Positions 42,636 to 51,329 of a DNA stretch of 64,000 bases are shown here, one piece after another. Below the pieces are notes generated by a model. That model worked only from the letters and a program-made list of their open reading frames with translations. It was not told the DNA's origin and did not search any database. Source of the DNA: Prorocentrum cordatum (lineage: Eukaryota; Sar; Dinophyceae; Prorocentrales; Prorocentraceae). Made by a program: the position numbers and the translations under genes. Position 1 is the first letter of the stretch. Every line of letters begins with the position of its first letter. The stretch is from NCBI GenBank assembly GCA_963575745.1, contig CAUYUJ010018715.1, positions 269,501-333,500 of the forward strand, given 5' to 3'.

Positions 42636-45486
42636 ATCTCCTCAAGGGCCGGTTCAACACTTTCGCGCTTGATCTGCCTTTTGCCGTAACGCACGCTGCC
42701 ACTTTGCTGTCAAAAATATGAAAGTAACGATGGTGGTGAAACGATGTATCGGTTGCGCATGCCCTCGCATACGTTAAAAATGCAATGAATTCTAATACGT
42801 TGATATGTTGAGCCTCCCTCCATTTGTAAGCCATTCGCGTGACCCGCTGCCATGCCAGGGCTGGGTACGGCCATTCCTGGCGAGACCCATCCAATAACGA
42901 TTTGGACGATAGACGAACATCCGATCCTTTGTAGTCCGCATGCTTGAGCAAGGCGCGCAAATGGTCCATCTCGCGCCCGGCCTCCATCTGGGAAAGGAGC
43001 TGCGTGACCTCGGGGACCACGTGGTGCAAGAGTTCAGGTTTGCCCAACCTCTCGGTGCTCTGCCGGAGGGCCTGGACAACCCAATGTTCCCTGAGAGCTG
43101 GAACAGCCGGCAACCTCGTAGCATCCGTTTCCCGCATCACGTTTTGCACGACTTGGGCGTACCGCTGGTAAAACGAAAAAGGAAGCCCATATTCGTCCCA
43201 GGTATTGCTGGATCCGTCGACTCCCCGGGGGCCGCCTGAGTCAATGATGATGTCGTCGTGCCCCCGGCAAGCTGGACAATGAAACGCTCGGTGAAAGGCT
43301 TCGCAATTATGCACAAAAGCGACCGTTTCTCGGCCTTTCCCTCGATGGCAGCATGTCCACAGAAGTGTGAAGAAGACGCCGGGCTGACTGAGAAGTGCAA
43401 TCGCCTGGGGAAGGCGCCACCCGACGCTATCCCAATAGCCGTCCAAAACTGCGAATCCCCAGTTGGTACTCCTCCATTGTAGCCTCGTCAATGAATAATT
43501 GAATCTGTCTTCCCAACGTTTCAGCCTGAACGAGTCGTGGCCCCGCAAGCACGAACGATTCTTCCGGGGCCACTCCGAACGTCTAGGCGCGCGTCCTGGT
43601 CGCCAGTGCTCGAAGAAGACAGTCGCGCCGTCGAACGCCTTGAGCTTTTCCTGGCCGGCGACCGTGAAGAAGTCGCCCTCGGGGCACCTTGCGAAACCGT
43701 ACGGTTGCAGAACTGGCACGCTCTTGGACGCCATGGCCCACGTCAACCTCGCATCAGCATCACAGAAGCCTTCGGCAAAGCTCAACCTAGATAGAGATAC
43801 GTATTGCCATCCAACGCATGCGAGACAATGAGCGCCCAAACATTTCAGACAGCAGCACTTCGACCGGCACCCTGCCGGGCAGGAGGCCCAAGCATCGAAG
43901 GAAGGCGCGTGGCCTCCACATACGGCGCAACATGCTACCTGAAACAGTTGGTGCCCGAAGTCTGCGGTAACCGTTCCCCTGGCCCCGGCGTCCTCGAAGC
44001 TCTCCTCCGTGAGGTGCGCACTCCAATCCTGGGCTTGCTCCGCAATTTGCTTGGACAGTGCAGGCGCGAACACTTTGGCTTCAGCGGCTCCTCCTCCCTC
44101 CTCCGAGGCATCCGTGCAACTGATTGTGCTCCGAATGGGGGCCCGCAAGTTGGCCCAAGCGAAGACTAGCAGGACAGTGCCAAGGAGGACTTCGTCCAGC
44201 ACCTCTGAAGGAGGGGCGCGCCGATCGAGCAGGCTGCTGAAACCGTACACGTAGTGGAACACCTCCTGCAGGACGGAGAAGAGCACCCTCCTGAACTGGG
44301 CTGCAAAACAAAATAAACCGCACCAGTGTTGCATGGCGGCCTGGGACCATTCGTCTGTTGTCAGCAATGCGACCGTCTTGCAAACCACCTTGTGCCCCTT
44401 GGTCCGGCTATGTACAAGCCGCCCTCTTGCTCCATCGACTTCGCCTCCTAGGATACTCGCCCTAAGACCTCTCACCAGAGATTTGCCGACGTTCAAAGGA
44501 ATCTTGCATTGACCGCAAACGTCCACAAAATTCTGCATGGCCTCACTGCGCCCCAACCGGCGAGATGCATCCTGAGCCGGATTGATTCCGTCGGAATCCG
44601 GGTGTCCACAAAGCTGTTCTGCTTCAAGAAGACAAACGTCTCCATGCTCAATTGCTTCCACAAGTGCCTCCATGCCCTTCAGCCTGGTAAGATAATCAAA
44701 ACCATCCATGCAGACCACAGACACGTCGCCGTCAGAGACCGGGGCCCGCTTGTTGATCTCGGTAGCGCTGTCCACTCCGACCATGTTGAAGACGAGGCGT
44801 CTGGCCATGTCTTGCATGAGGTCGACCGCAATCACGGAACCCATCGGGACGGCGCGCATACACACATAGGACCATTGTGAGGCAGACCGCCCAAATATGG
44901 AGGACGGAACTCGTTTTTCAAACGTGAAATAGCCATTCCACGCCGGAGGCATTGCGAATATGTTGAAACAGCTTTCCATATCTTCAGAATCTACCATGAA
45001 GATGTCTCCAGGCTCCATTAATACTAAAGACATCTGGCCCAAGTACGGTAGGTCGTCGCTGCCTCCACGAAGACGCCTCATGAACGAGTTAATGGGGACG
45101 AAGACGCAGATGAACCGCAAAAAGTGATGCGTCACACCACCTATTTCCTTAAACTTGTCTACCCCCATACCTCCATTTAGCACCATGGTCCCGCGCTGGT
45201 CTTTGAACACGTCGTCAGGCCGAACCTCGCCAAAGATACCGCGCTCGACGCCTGCTTTAACCAGCGAGTACCACTCGCTGTCCGAAGCATGCACCTTGGA
45301 CTTCGGGGCCACGGTCGGCCAGTCGCACCGTGGAAGTAGGCACCTGGAAGGCTCGAGCAGGTCGTCCCGGAGCTCTTCCGACACGTAGTCTTCCACCTTC
45401 ACCAAGCACGCCTTCCCAGGCGGTGGCCAGGCAGGTAATACTTTCTCCGCCACCAATTCGCGCCTACGTGAAACAACTTCCCCGCC
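42523..45486 (-). CDS. Pol: reverse transcriptase / methyltransferase-like / RNase H
   Basis: Open from the TAA at 45487 down to a stop at 42523. Numbering is from the TTG codon at 45456; the first ATG is codon 91, so expression by fusion to the upstream frame is likely. Reverse transcriptase palm: VDSED with Asp156, PMG at 204-206, and CMDG at 249-252 where most reverse transcriptases have YxDD. TDAS at 448-451 resembles the first RNase H aspartate motif. A Cys-rich cluster (509-547) and a methyltransferase-like region (about 555-735) follow. RNase H-like motifs then resume: Glu889 in INVLEFIAF, Asp916 in FDSKV, KGRSS at 926-930 and Asp965 in NYADAASR. The methyltransferase-like motifs are weak, so activity is uncertain. 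Confidence 0.85.
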   Translation of the reverse strand, partial: GGEVVSRRRELVAEKVLPAWPPPGKACLVKVEDYVSEELRDDLLEPSRCLLPRCDWPTVAPKSKVHASDSEWYSLVKAGVERGIFGEVRPDDVFKDQRGTMVLNGGMGVDKFKEIGGVTHHFLRFICVFVPINSFMRRLRGGSDDLPYLGQMSLVLMEPGDIFMVDSEDMESCFNIFAMPPAWNGYFTFEKRVPSSIFGRSASQWSYVCMRAVPMGSVIAVDLMQDMARRLVFNMVGVDSATEINKRAPVSDGDVSVVCMDGFDYLTRLKGMEALVEAIEHGDVCLLEAEQLCGHPDSDGINPAQDASRRLGRSEAMQNFVDVCGQCKIPLNVGKSLVRGLRASILGGEVDGARGRLVHSRTKGHKVVCKTVALLTTDEWSQAAMQHWCGLFCFAAQFRRVLFSVLQEVFHYVYGFSSLLDRRAPPSEVLDEVLLGTVLLVFAWANLRAPIRSTISCTDASEEGGGAAEAKVFAPALSKQIAEQAQDWSAHLTEESFEDAGARGTVTADFGHQLFQVACCAVCGGHAPSFDAWASCPAGCRSKCCCLKCLGAHCLACVGWQYVSLSRLSFAEGFCDADARLTWAMASKSVPVLQPYGFARCPEGDFFTVAGQEKLKAFDGATVFFEHWRPGRAPRRSEWPRKNRSCLRGHDSFRLKRWEDRFNYSLTRLQWRSTNWGFAVLDGYWDSVGWRLPQAIALLSQPGVFFTLLWTCCHRGKGRETVAFVHNCEAFHRAFHCPACRGHDDIIIDSGGPRGVDGSSNTWDEYGLPFSFYQRYAQVVQNVMRETDATRLPAVPALREHWVVQALRQSTERLGKPELLHHVVPEVTQLLSQMEAGREMDHLRALLKHADYKGSDVRLSSKSLLDGSRQEWPYPALAWQRVTRMAYKWREAQHINVLEFIAFLTYARACATDTSFHHHRYFHIFDSKVAACVTAKGRSSAKVLNRPLRRYAAVALAADVYVLTLWTISSWNYADAASRLHSARKDG

Positions 45487-46107
45487 TTATCCGATTCTAA
45501 GGGATTCCATCTCCGCCCGAAGCGAGCCCAATGAGAAAAGGCAGGGCCCTCCTTCGAGGAAATCGGCGGTCGAGCTCCAAATGTGCCGAAGGGACGACTT
45601 TTGGGCGGCAGTCAGACAAGGAAGCGTCTCCATGCATACCGGAACTGCGGTCCAGCCCGCACAGGCCATAAAGTTAAGGCTAAGCAGAGTAGCTGAAGCA
45701 AGCACGAGGTGCTCCCCCACCCGGCCGGCGATTGTCTTGGAGAGCTCGGTGACCCAGAACTCCACGGCAGCAAAAGGGTCGATGGGTAGAAGATCTTTCG
45801 GGGCGGCCGGCGAAGATGTAGAAGCGGCTGGGTGACGAACAATCGGAAACCGGCTAAGGTCCCGAGCGTGCAGAAAATGAAGAAGTAGGGCTGGTGCGGA
45901 AAGATCCAGACAGGGTCGGGCTCCAGACCATGTCCACGAAGGTACACATATGACCTCAAGCTGTGACCGGAAAGACCCCAAGCGACCTGGGCTGCAGAGG
46001 GCACCAAAACTGAGAAGTACTGCCGCGTCCAACGAGTCGCGAATCTTCTCAGCACATGTCCTCAGCTGCTGGTCCACTCGGGACGTGATGAGCAGAAGCA
46101 GAGGCCC
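45487..46107 (-). CDS. Upstream pol-frame segment, ends at a TAA in frame with pol
   Basis: Open in the same phase as pol from about 46107 to a TAA at 45487-45489, with only ten sense codons between that stop and the pol TTG. It encodes about 200 residues (LRTCAEKIRDSLDAAVLLSF, then WVTELSKTIAGRVGEHLVLA) with no recognised domain. The start of this frame overlaps the gag end by about 45 bp in the -1 phase. Either the TAA is a single inactivating mutation in an otherwise continuous pol, or it is read through. There is no ATG near the start, which argues for translation by frameshifting from gag. Confidence 0.6.
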   Translation of the reverse strand, partial: GPLLLLITSRVDQQLRTCAEKIRDSLDAAVLLSFGALCSPGRLGSFRSQLEVICVPSWTWSGARPCLDLSAPALLLHFLHARDLSRFPIVRHPAASTSSPAAPKDLLPIDPFAAVEFWVTELSKTIAGRVGEHLVLASATLLSLNFMACAGWTAVPVCMETLPCLTAAQKSSLRHIWSSTADFLEGGPCLFSLGSLRAEMESLRIG

Positions 46108-47861
46108 GATAGCGCCTCACCAAAACCTGCCCCTCGAGGTACACGACCCTTCTCTCCTAGTAACGGCCGTCGTGGCCGCCCTTCCTCCAACTGTCCTGGC
46201 CGCCCTTCTTCCCCTTGCCCTTGCCTTTTCGGGTCCTTCCCTTTGCTGCCCCCTCTGCTGCCTGACTTCCCGGAGCCGTCTCCTGAGGGCTGCCACTCGC
46301 TCCTCCACGGCTCCCCCCGGGCCCGGGATGCTTTCTCGTGGGTCTTCATCTCCTCCGTGATCGCGACCTGCTCCTCCTTGTCCAAAAGAGTCGCCGAGTC
46401 CAGCTCGATCAGCTCCAAAAACTGCGCCCTCTTCCAGTCCCCGTCGATGTTCGCCTGCTCGACGGCCTTGAGGCGCATGGCGACTACGTCCGCAGCCGCC
46501 CGAAACCTGTTCAGCGCGAGGTGGTCCAAGATGGTGCACAGCGTCTCCATCTCGCGGGAGTTGCGCTTGCTCCCGCTGTCGCACGTGGCCTTGAGCACCC
46601 TGATGAAATAGCTCTTGGCCGCGGGCGGCGTGGCCATCGAGTCCCAGGTAGCGGCCTCTCCGTCCCGGCCCACACGGTCCTCCATCTTCTGCAGGACCTT
46701 GGCCGCGAGCCTCCCGGGCTTCTTCCGGGAGAACTTTATCAGGCGGGCCTGGGCGCTCCGCTTGATGGACGAAGAGGCCGTGGGAAAAACCGACGACGAT
46801 GAAGGAGACCTGGATGTAGTGCGCTCGTCGTTGGACCCCCGACGGCTCCGCCGCCCTCGGCTCCTCGCCCTGGACCTCCTCCTATCCTCGCTGCGCCTTT
46901 CCTTCCTAAGAGACTGGCTACGGCGACCCTGTCCTCCAAACCCATGTCCAGCGCGCCTGCGTGAGTTGCTGCGCCGGTCTTCTCTCCTGCCTTCTCCTCT
47001 CCTCTCCTGCTTGGCATTGGATCCTCGTGCCCTCGCCTCTTCAACCTTCTCCTCCCTGGTGCTGGTCCTGCGATCGCCTGGGCGTCCTGCAGGGCTCCTT
47101 GACCGCACTCGTACCTTCCGGCGGTCGTCGTCCCGAGCGCGGGGGGACCTGGATCTCCGGGCCTTCTGTGGAGAGCCCCCCTCCCTCCTGCGGTGGGGAT
47201 CCTTTTCGTGCCTCTCCAAGCTGCTCCGGAGCGCCCGGAGGTCCCCGGTGACCCCCTCACGTTTCGGTGGGGAGAGCAGCTGCGGCCGCCCTGGCTCATC
47301 TCCTCTTCCTGGATCTCCTTCACGCGGCCGGCCTCCAGGAGAGCGAGCATCGCGGTGTTCTGGACGAACATGGCCAGGGGGAGAATCCGCAGGAGGAGGA
47401 AGAGGAGGTTCATAGAGGGCCTCCTCGCGAATGATGTTGATCTTCTTCTTCAGCTCCTGGATGTCCTTCTGCTTGATCCAGGCCGTCTCGGAGAGGTCGA
47501 GGTTACCTGTGGCATTGAGGACCCGCCATTCCCAGATAGGGGTCACCTCCTCCTTCCTGTACTTGGTCTCGTCGTCATCGCCTGCACCGGAGGTGGCCCG
47601 GAAGAGGGACGGGTTTGAAACCTTCCCGGACTCGAATACCCACCATGAGTAATGAGGATCTTGTGCCCGCATAAACCTGCCCCGGAAAAGACGTGGTCTC
47701 TTCTCCCTACCTGTGACCACGAGGATGCCTTTACCGCATGGCCCAGAGTCGTGGTACAAAGAGACCTCCAGGACATCCCCCAAATTCCACGTTGAGCGCG
47801 CCGCGAAGGACGCGTCCAGTGACGGCCCTATCCAGGGCCCCACCGACTCCTTCACCGCCAT
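46062..47861 (-). CDS. Gag-like protein of the YR retrotransposon
   Basis: ATG at 47861 (MAVKESVGPW), 72 bp inside repeat A, and a stop at 46062. The N-terminal 150 residues are globular (SLYHDSGPCGKGILVVTG, SETAWIKQKDIQELKKKI). The middle, about residues 160-370, is very rich in Arg, Ser, Asp and Pro with RSRSP motifs. A helical region follows (ARLIKFSRKKPGRLAAKVLQ, SREMETLCTILDHLALNRF, WKRAQFLELIELDSATLL). The tail is Gly/Lys/Arg-rich. Position 5' of pol and a basic, helical build suggest the particle protein that binds the element RNA. I see no CCHC zinc knuckle. Confidence 0.75.
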   Translation of the reverse strand: MAVKESVGPWIGPSLDASFAARSTWNLGDVLEVSLYHDSGPCGKGILVVTGREKRPRLFRGRFMRAQDPHYSWWVFESGKVSNPSLFRATSGAGDDDETKYRKEEVTPIWEWRVLNATGNLDLSETAWIKQKDIQELKKKINIIREEALYEPPLPPPADSPPGHVRPEHRDARSPGGRPREGDPGRGDEPGRPQLLSPPKREGVTGDLRALRSSLERHEKDPHRRREGGSPQKARRSRSPRARDDDRRKVRVRSRSPAGRPGDRRTSTREEKVEEARARGSNAKQERRGEGRREDRRSNSRRRAGHGFGGQGRRSQSLRKERRSEDRRRSRARSRGRRSRRGSNDERTTSRSPSSSSVFPTASSSIKRSAQARLIKFSRKKPGRLAAKVLQKMEDRVGRDGEAATWDSMATPPAAKSYFIRVLKATCDSGSKRNSREMETLCTILDHLALNRFRAAADVVAMRLKAVEQANIDGDWKRAQFLELIELDSATLLDKEEQVAITEEMKTHEKASRARGEPWRSEWQPSGDGSGKSGSRGGSKGKDPKRQGQGEEGRPGQLEEGRPRRPLLGEKGRVPRGAGFGEALSGLCFCSSRPEWTSS

Positions 47862-47932
47862 CTGTGGCAAGCCTGGCGCAGAACCGCCCCTACAGAGAAA
47901 CTACAGGGGCGGGCAAAATCACGCCCATTTGA

Positions 47933-48072
47933 ACCAAGACAGCTACAGCATGTCATGAAGCAACTTGCATAACATGGGTCAGCAAGGTCACGCCCTCTCC
48001 ACCACTTGGGGACTAGCACGCCTAAACTCCTTGACCCTCAGGGGCCCCCTCCCCAGAGAGCTCACGTGGTCA

Positions 48073-48074
<2 letters not shown>
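47933..48074 (-). repeat. Split direct repeat A, outer copy (5' end of element)
   Basis: Partner of 41055-41196. It starts TATGACCACGTGAGCTCTC in sense orientation. The promoter of the element is expected here, but no motif was recognised. Confidence 0.93.

Positions 48075-48149
<75 letters not shown>
48075..48149. repeat. (CTA)n microsatellite, right flank of retrotransposon
   Basis: About 25 CTA units continuing the target repeat of 40340-40572 in phase. It is followed by TTTACTTTCAG, a good splice-acceptor-like sequence. Confidence 0.95.
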
Positions 48150-48159
48150 TGGTTTACTT

Positions 48160-48790
48160 TCAGTAGGCTCGTGCACCTGGTGTCGAGGGGCGACTCCGAG
48201 GACACAACCCCTTCGCCGGGGGCCCCGAGACCTTCGCCCAGCAGAGGGCCTGCGCGAGCGCAGTCGTCGCGGGCGCCGCCGCGCTCTGGCTGAAGCTCCG
48301 GTGCGAGGGGCGAGCGTGCATCCACGAAAACGACATCTACGCCGCGGGCGCCAAGAAACGCGCCCAGAACCTCCGCCGCAAGCTCCGCGAGACGCAGATC
48401 GCGAAGGGCAAGGCAGCCTTCGAGGCCGAGAAGGCCAAGCACTTAGCAGAGCACCCCAACCAGGAGGAGCAAGTGGACCAAGCCTACTCGAGCGCAGGGG
48501 ACGAGTACAAGATCACCCTCATCAGCATCTCCGTAGTCGAATGCTAGTTCGACCCGAGCAGGGAGTCCAAGTCCGCCAAAAAGCGCAGCGTGCTCCTCGC
48601 ACCCTGCGCAAGACACTGCCGAGAGAGCGACGCGAACCTCGAGGAGGGCACCTGGCGGCGCGACTTCGGAGCAGGCGAGCCCCTAGGAGCATTGCTCAAG
48701 GGCTGGCGCAACGCTCTGCTCGAGTTCTCCGAGGAGGAACGCGCGAGGGTCTTCGAGGCCATCGACTTGCGGGGGCAGCCCAGGGCCTGA
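48160..48790 (+). pseudogene. Broken coding region, segments S1-S2
   Basis: After the acceptor-like TTTACTTTCAG (to 48159), a plus-strand frame gives NPFAGGPETFAQQRACASAV, LKLRCEGRACIHENDIYAAG and RAQNLRRKLRETQIAKGKAA up to a TAG at 48545-48547. It continues in the same frame as KSAKKRSVLLAPCARHC, LLKGWRNALLEFSEEERARV to a stop at 48790. The first 14 codons read better in another frame (LVHLVSRGDSEDT), so there is probably a frame change near 48205. One in-frame stop and at least one shift suggest decay. Family not recognised. Confidence 0.55.
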
Positions 48791-49130
48791 CGGTCGAGCT
48801 CGTCGCATCCTGGACCATCGACTTCATCCAGCAGCAGCGCGGCATCAGCCTCGCGTTCGCAGACTGCCTCTCGAGCCAGTGGACCCAGGCAGTGACGCTC
48901 CGAGAGTGGCTCCAGACTGCGATATACGCGCCCATGGCCCCCGACGTCGCGAGCTGCTTGCAGGGGCCGGACGCCCGCGAGCACGGCCAGCTCGAGGCCG
49001 CGATCCGAGAGGTCAAGACCGAGATGCGCTGGGCCATTGAGCAGGACTGGATCCAGAAGGCCAGGGCCGAGCCCCAGAAACAACAAATCCCCGACCCAGT
49101 GAGGGCCCGACGAACGCCTCTACTTCGTCT
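48775..49130 (+). pseudogene. Broken coding region, segment S3
   Basis: A shifted frame continues the preceding protein: LTVELVASWTIDFIQQQRGI, SLAFADCLSSQWTQAVTLRE, WLQTAIYAPMAPDVASCLQ and EAAIREVKTEMRWAIEQDW. The switch from S2 occurs at about 48775 in GGGGGCAGCCCAGGGCC, and to S4 at about 49110-49130. Globular and well formed, with no recognised family. Confidence 0.55.
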
Positions 49131-49860
49131 CCGAGACCTGCGCCCGTTCCCGCGAAAAGAACAGGGACGCGGTGCCGCCCCGAGGGCTGCGAGCGAACCA
49201 TATGCTGGCGGTCCGGCCGACACGGCAGGGCGAGCTCAAGGTCGTCGCGGGCATGGAGCCGCGGAGCTACTCCATCGAGCCCGGCCGCGGCATCGAGCAG
49301 AGCCTGGCGAGCGAGCGCCTGGGGGGCATGCAGAGGCGGCCCGAAGGCGTGCCGCCCGTGCCCGACTGGAGCGCCCTCGACGGGAACTGCTTCCACCAGG
49401 GCGACTTGCCCGGGGACTACGAGCAGGGCGAAAACCCCAGCCTCCTGGAGCTCCGCGAACTGGGCCTCGAAGTCGCCGACGAGCAGGAGGACATGCTCAT
49501 AACGCCAGAAGAGCGTTTCAGGGATATCCAGTTCCCGCGCGCCGTCGACAACCGAATCGAGCATAAACGAACAGCAGCTCACAAGAGCCAGTGGGCGTCC
49601 AAGTTCTCGGGCCAGTTCTTGGGCAAGCTGCCGCGCAGGTGGCGGCGAGCGAAGGCCGAGGCTGACGGCGAGGCCTCGCTCGGAAAAATGGGCCAATGCG
49701 AGGCCAAGGCGAAGATCGCAGGCAGGGCGCCGAAGGCCAAGACGAGCTTCTCCCAGAGGCGCAATGCCATGAAGGAAGCGGAGGAGCACGCCAAGAAGCA
49801 AGCGAAGGCCAAGGCCAAAAAGAAAACGAGCCTCGAGGCTCGCGAGGCCCCCCCCCCCCC
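49110..49860 (+). pseudogene. Broken coding region, segment S4
   Basis: A long clean frame: DERLYFVSETCARSREKN, HMLAVRPTRQGELKVVAGM, VPDWSALDGNCFHQGDLPGD, FRDIQFPRAVDNRIEHKRT, then a Lys/Ala-rich helical stretch (KEAEEHAKKQAKAKAKKKTS). The sense changes frame at a run of 13 C (49850-49862). A homopolymer error or natural indel there would explain why the protein seems to stop at 50005 in this frame. Confidence 0.55.
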
Positions 49861-49861
49861 C

Positions 49862-50640
49862 GGCGCGGCAAGCTGGCGCGCGACGCGGAGGGCGGAGCCA
49901 ACGTTGGCATGCGCGGCAGAGTGCAGGACGTCTGGCAAATCCTGGGCACCGAGGGCGCGCACCGCCTGCGCGTCCTCGAGGTCGAGATCACGGCGATCTT
50001 CCTGATCGAGAGCAGCGAGGCTCGGAGGCTCACAAGCACTAGTTCGCTTCTGCCTGCTTCCGACGGGGTCGGCGGAAACAAGCGGGGGCTAGCGGAAACG
50101 GGGGGGGCGACGGCGGAAGCGGCGGAAGTTGGCGGAAAGCTGGCGGCGGAAGCGACACGAAGCGGAAGCAAACGGAAGCTAACGAGTGCCTGTGAATCCC
50201 GAGCGCCACAGGTCACGATCGAGCAGGACTGCAAGTTCCCCAAGCCGCACAAGCTCGACTGGCGCCAGACCAGACTGGCTCGCCGCACCGAGCTCGCCAC
50301 GGAGTGCGCGATCATGATCTGCGATCAGATCGTCAAGGGCGACAGCCTCGAGCTGGGCACAGCGCGCGCGGTGCTGGGCGAGATCGAGGAACGCGTGGGC
50401 GACCCCGAGACCGGTCTGGTGGTCGAGCCCACGGTGGCCGTCGCCTGGGCTCGAGAGGGCCAGGGCGAGAACGAACCCACCGCCCAGCAGCCCGAGGAGC
50501 AGAAGCGCTGGGCCGAGAGAGTCCACAAGGCCGAGCACGTCCTGATCTGCGTGCACTCCGAGGCGCCCGCGCAGGACACCTACCTCAAGGTCGGTGGTTG
50601 CTACAATTGCCACTGCCCCAAGGTGTCTCTAGTTTTTCAC
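49862..50640 (+). pseudogene. Broken coding region, segment S5, carrying a TIR-K element
   Basis: In the next frame: GRVQDVWQILGTEGAHRLRV, LEVEITAIFLIESSEA, then the inserted TIR-K element (50030-50195) translated as Ala/Glu/Gly repeats without a stop, then TIEQDCKFPKPHKLDWRQ, ATECAIMICDQIVKGDSLE and HVLICVHSEAPAQDTYLKV. It closes at 50691. GVAVEYRNVLPQPSENTKQA at about 50723-50785 follows in a third frame, after a probable short intron (GTGTCTC near 50622, TTGTAG near 50692) or a shift. Family not recognised. Confidence 0.55.
50030..50195. mobile_element. TIR-K element within a coding segment
   Basis: 166 bp bounded by TCACAAGCACTAGTTCGCTTC-type and GAAGCTAACGAGTGCCTGTGA-type ends (21-bp inverted repeats, three mismatches). 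The interior is CGGAAGC-rich. It lies between two coding stretches that share one frame. Only one copy was seen in the window. Confidence 0.6.
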
Positions 50641-50879
50641 TCCGTTTTGGAGCGAATCCTGGAGGCACCCTGGGTAGGGGGGCGCTTGTAGCAACGCCCG
50701 CCAAGGTCTCGAAAATCGGCGGGGGCGTCGCGGTGGAGTACCGCAACGTCCTCCCGCAGCCGTCCGAGAACACCAAGCAGGCCTAAGAGGCCACATGCGA
50801 ACTCAAACCTACGCCCCACGATTGCTGATGGGGAAGGTAGGGTTCATTTTACTCGGGTGATGCCGAACGAAGTGAACCC

Positions 50880-51165
50880 CACTCTCCTCCTCAGAAATCT
50901 TGGGTCGGGTTCGCACGTGGCCTCCCAAGGCCGCCACGAGGATCCTCCGCAAGCTCGGTGCCATTGGCCCTGGCGAGCTTTGCCCTGCGAGGAGCAACGA
51001 GATGTTCCAGGCCGACGCGTGGTCCTGCGGCCTGTGGACGAATCGTTGGATCGAGCGTGCCCTGCGCGAGATCCGAGGCGAGGGCCGCCAAGCGCCCGTG
51101 AGCATCAGCACGATGTGCGCCCGAGGCAACGAATGGATCAATTCGCCGGCCCAACGGGCCAGAGG
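50880..51165 (+). CDS. Ulp1-like (C48) cysteine protease C-terminal fragment
   Basis: Preceded by CACTCTCCTCCTCAG, a convincing acceptor, the frame reads ILRKLGAIGPGELCPA, NEMFQADAWSCGLWTNRW, IERALREIRGEGRQAPVSI. Q-x5-C-G-x-W/F followed by an amphipathic helix is the oxyanion Gln and nucleophile Cys arrangement of SUMO/Ulp1-family proteases, which cleave ubiquitin-like tags. The upstream His and Asp of the triad are not visible in this exon, so this is a fragment or one exon of a larger gene. Similar domains occur in both host genes and transposons of dinoflagellates. It is the closest thing to a functional clue for the S1-S7 coding series. Confidence 0.45.
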
Positions 51166-51329
51166 CGTGCTAAGATCTCCGGTGACTGCTTTACAATCTT
51201 TCTACTTCGCGCGCGCGGGGCGGCCCCTGGGGGCACCCGGGCGGAAAGTACCCCGGCAAGGTCCCGAGAGAGTCCCGGGAGGAGTCACCAGGGCGCTCCA
51301 GCAGCGCACCAACGCGGCTCCGAGACGTC

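Larger units (their letters stand above)
40573..48074 (-). mobile_element. PAT-like (DIRS-order) tyrosine-recombinase retrotransposon, complete
   Basis: A 7,502-bp element on the minus strand. In sense orientation the order is repeat A (48074-47933), gag-like ORF, pol, tyrosine recombinase, repeat B (41515-41197), repeat A (41196-41055), 163 bp, repeat B (40891-40573). This A ... B A B arrangement is the split direct repeat of PAT/Ngaro-type YR retrotransposons. The internal B-A junction (GGCG next to TATGACC in sense orientation) equals the two outer ends joined, as expected of a circular intermediate. The methyltransferase-like region favours PAT/DIRS over Ngaro. By eye the two A copies are identical over 142 bp and the B copies differ at two of 319 positions, implying recent insertion. 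No long terminal repeats or integrase are present. Confidence 0.92.

Noticed and set aside
46739-47413. 224-codon minus-strand frame overlapping the gag-like ORF, and plus-strand frames over it
   Set aside because: Shadows of the Arg/Ser-rich part of gag.
47965-49566. 533-codon plus-strand frame reading through the CTA repeat
   Set aside because: Only 48775-49130 of it is protein-like; elsewhere the convincing coding frame is a different one (segments S1, S2 and S4), and the start is Tyr-repeat microsatellite.
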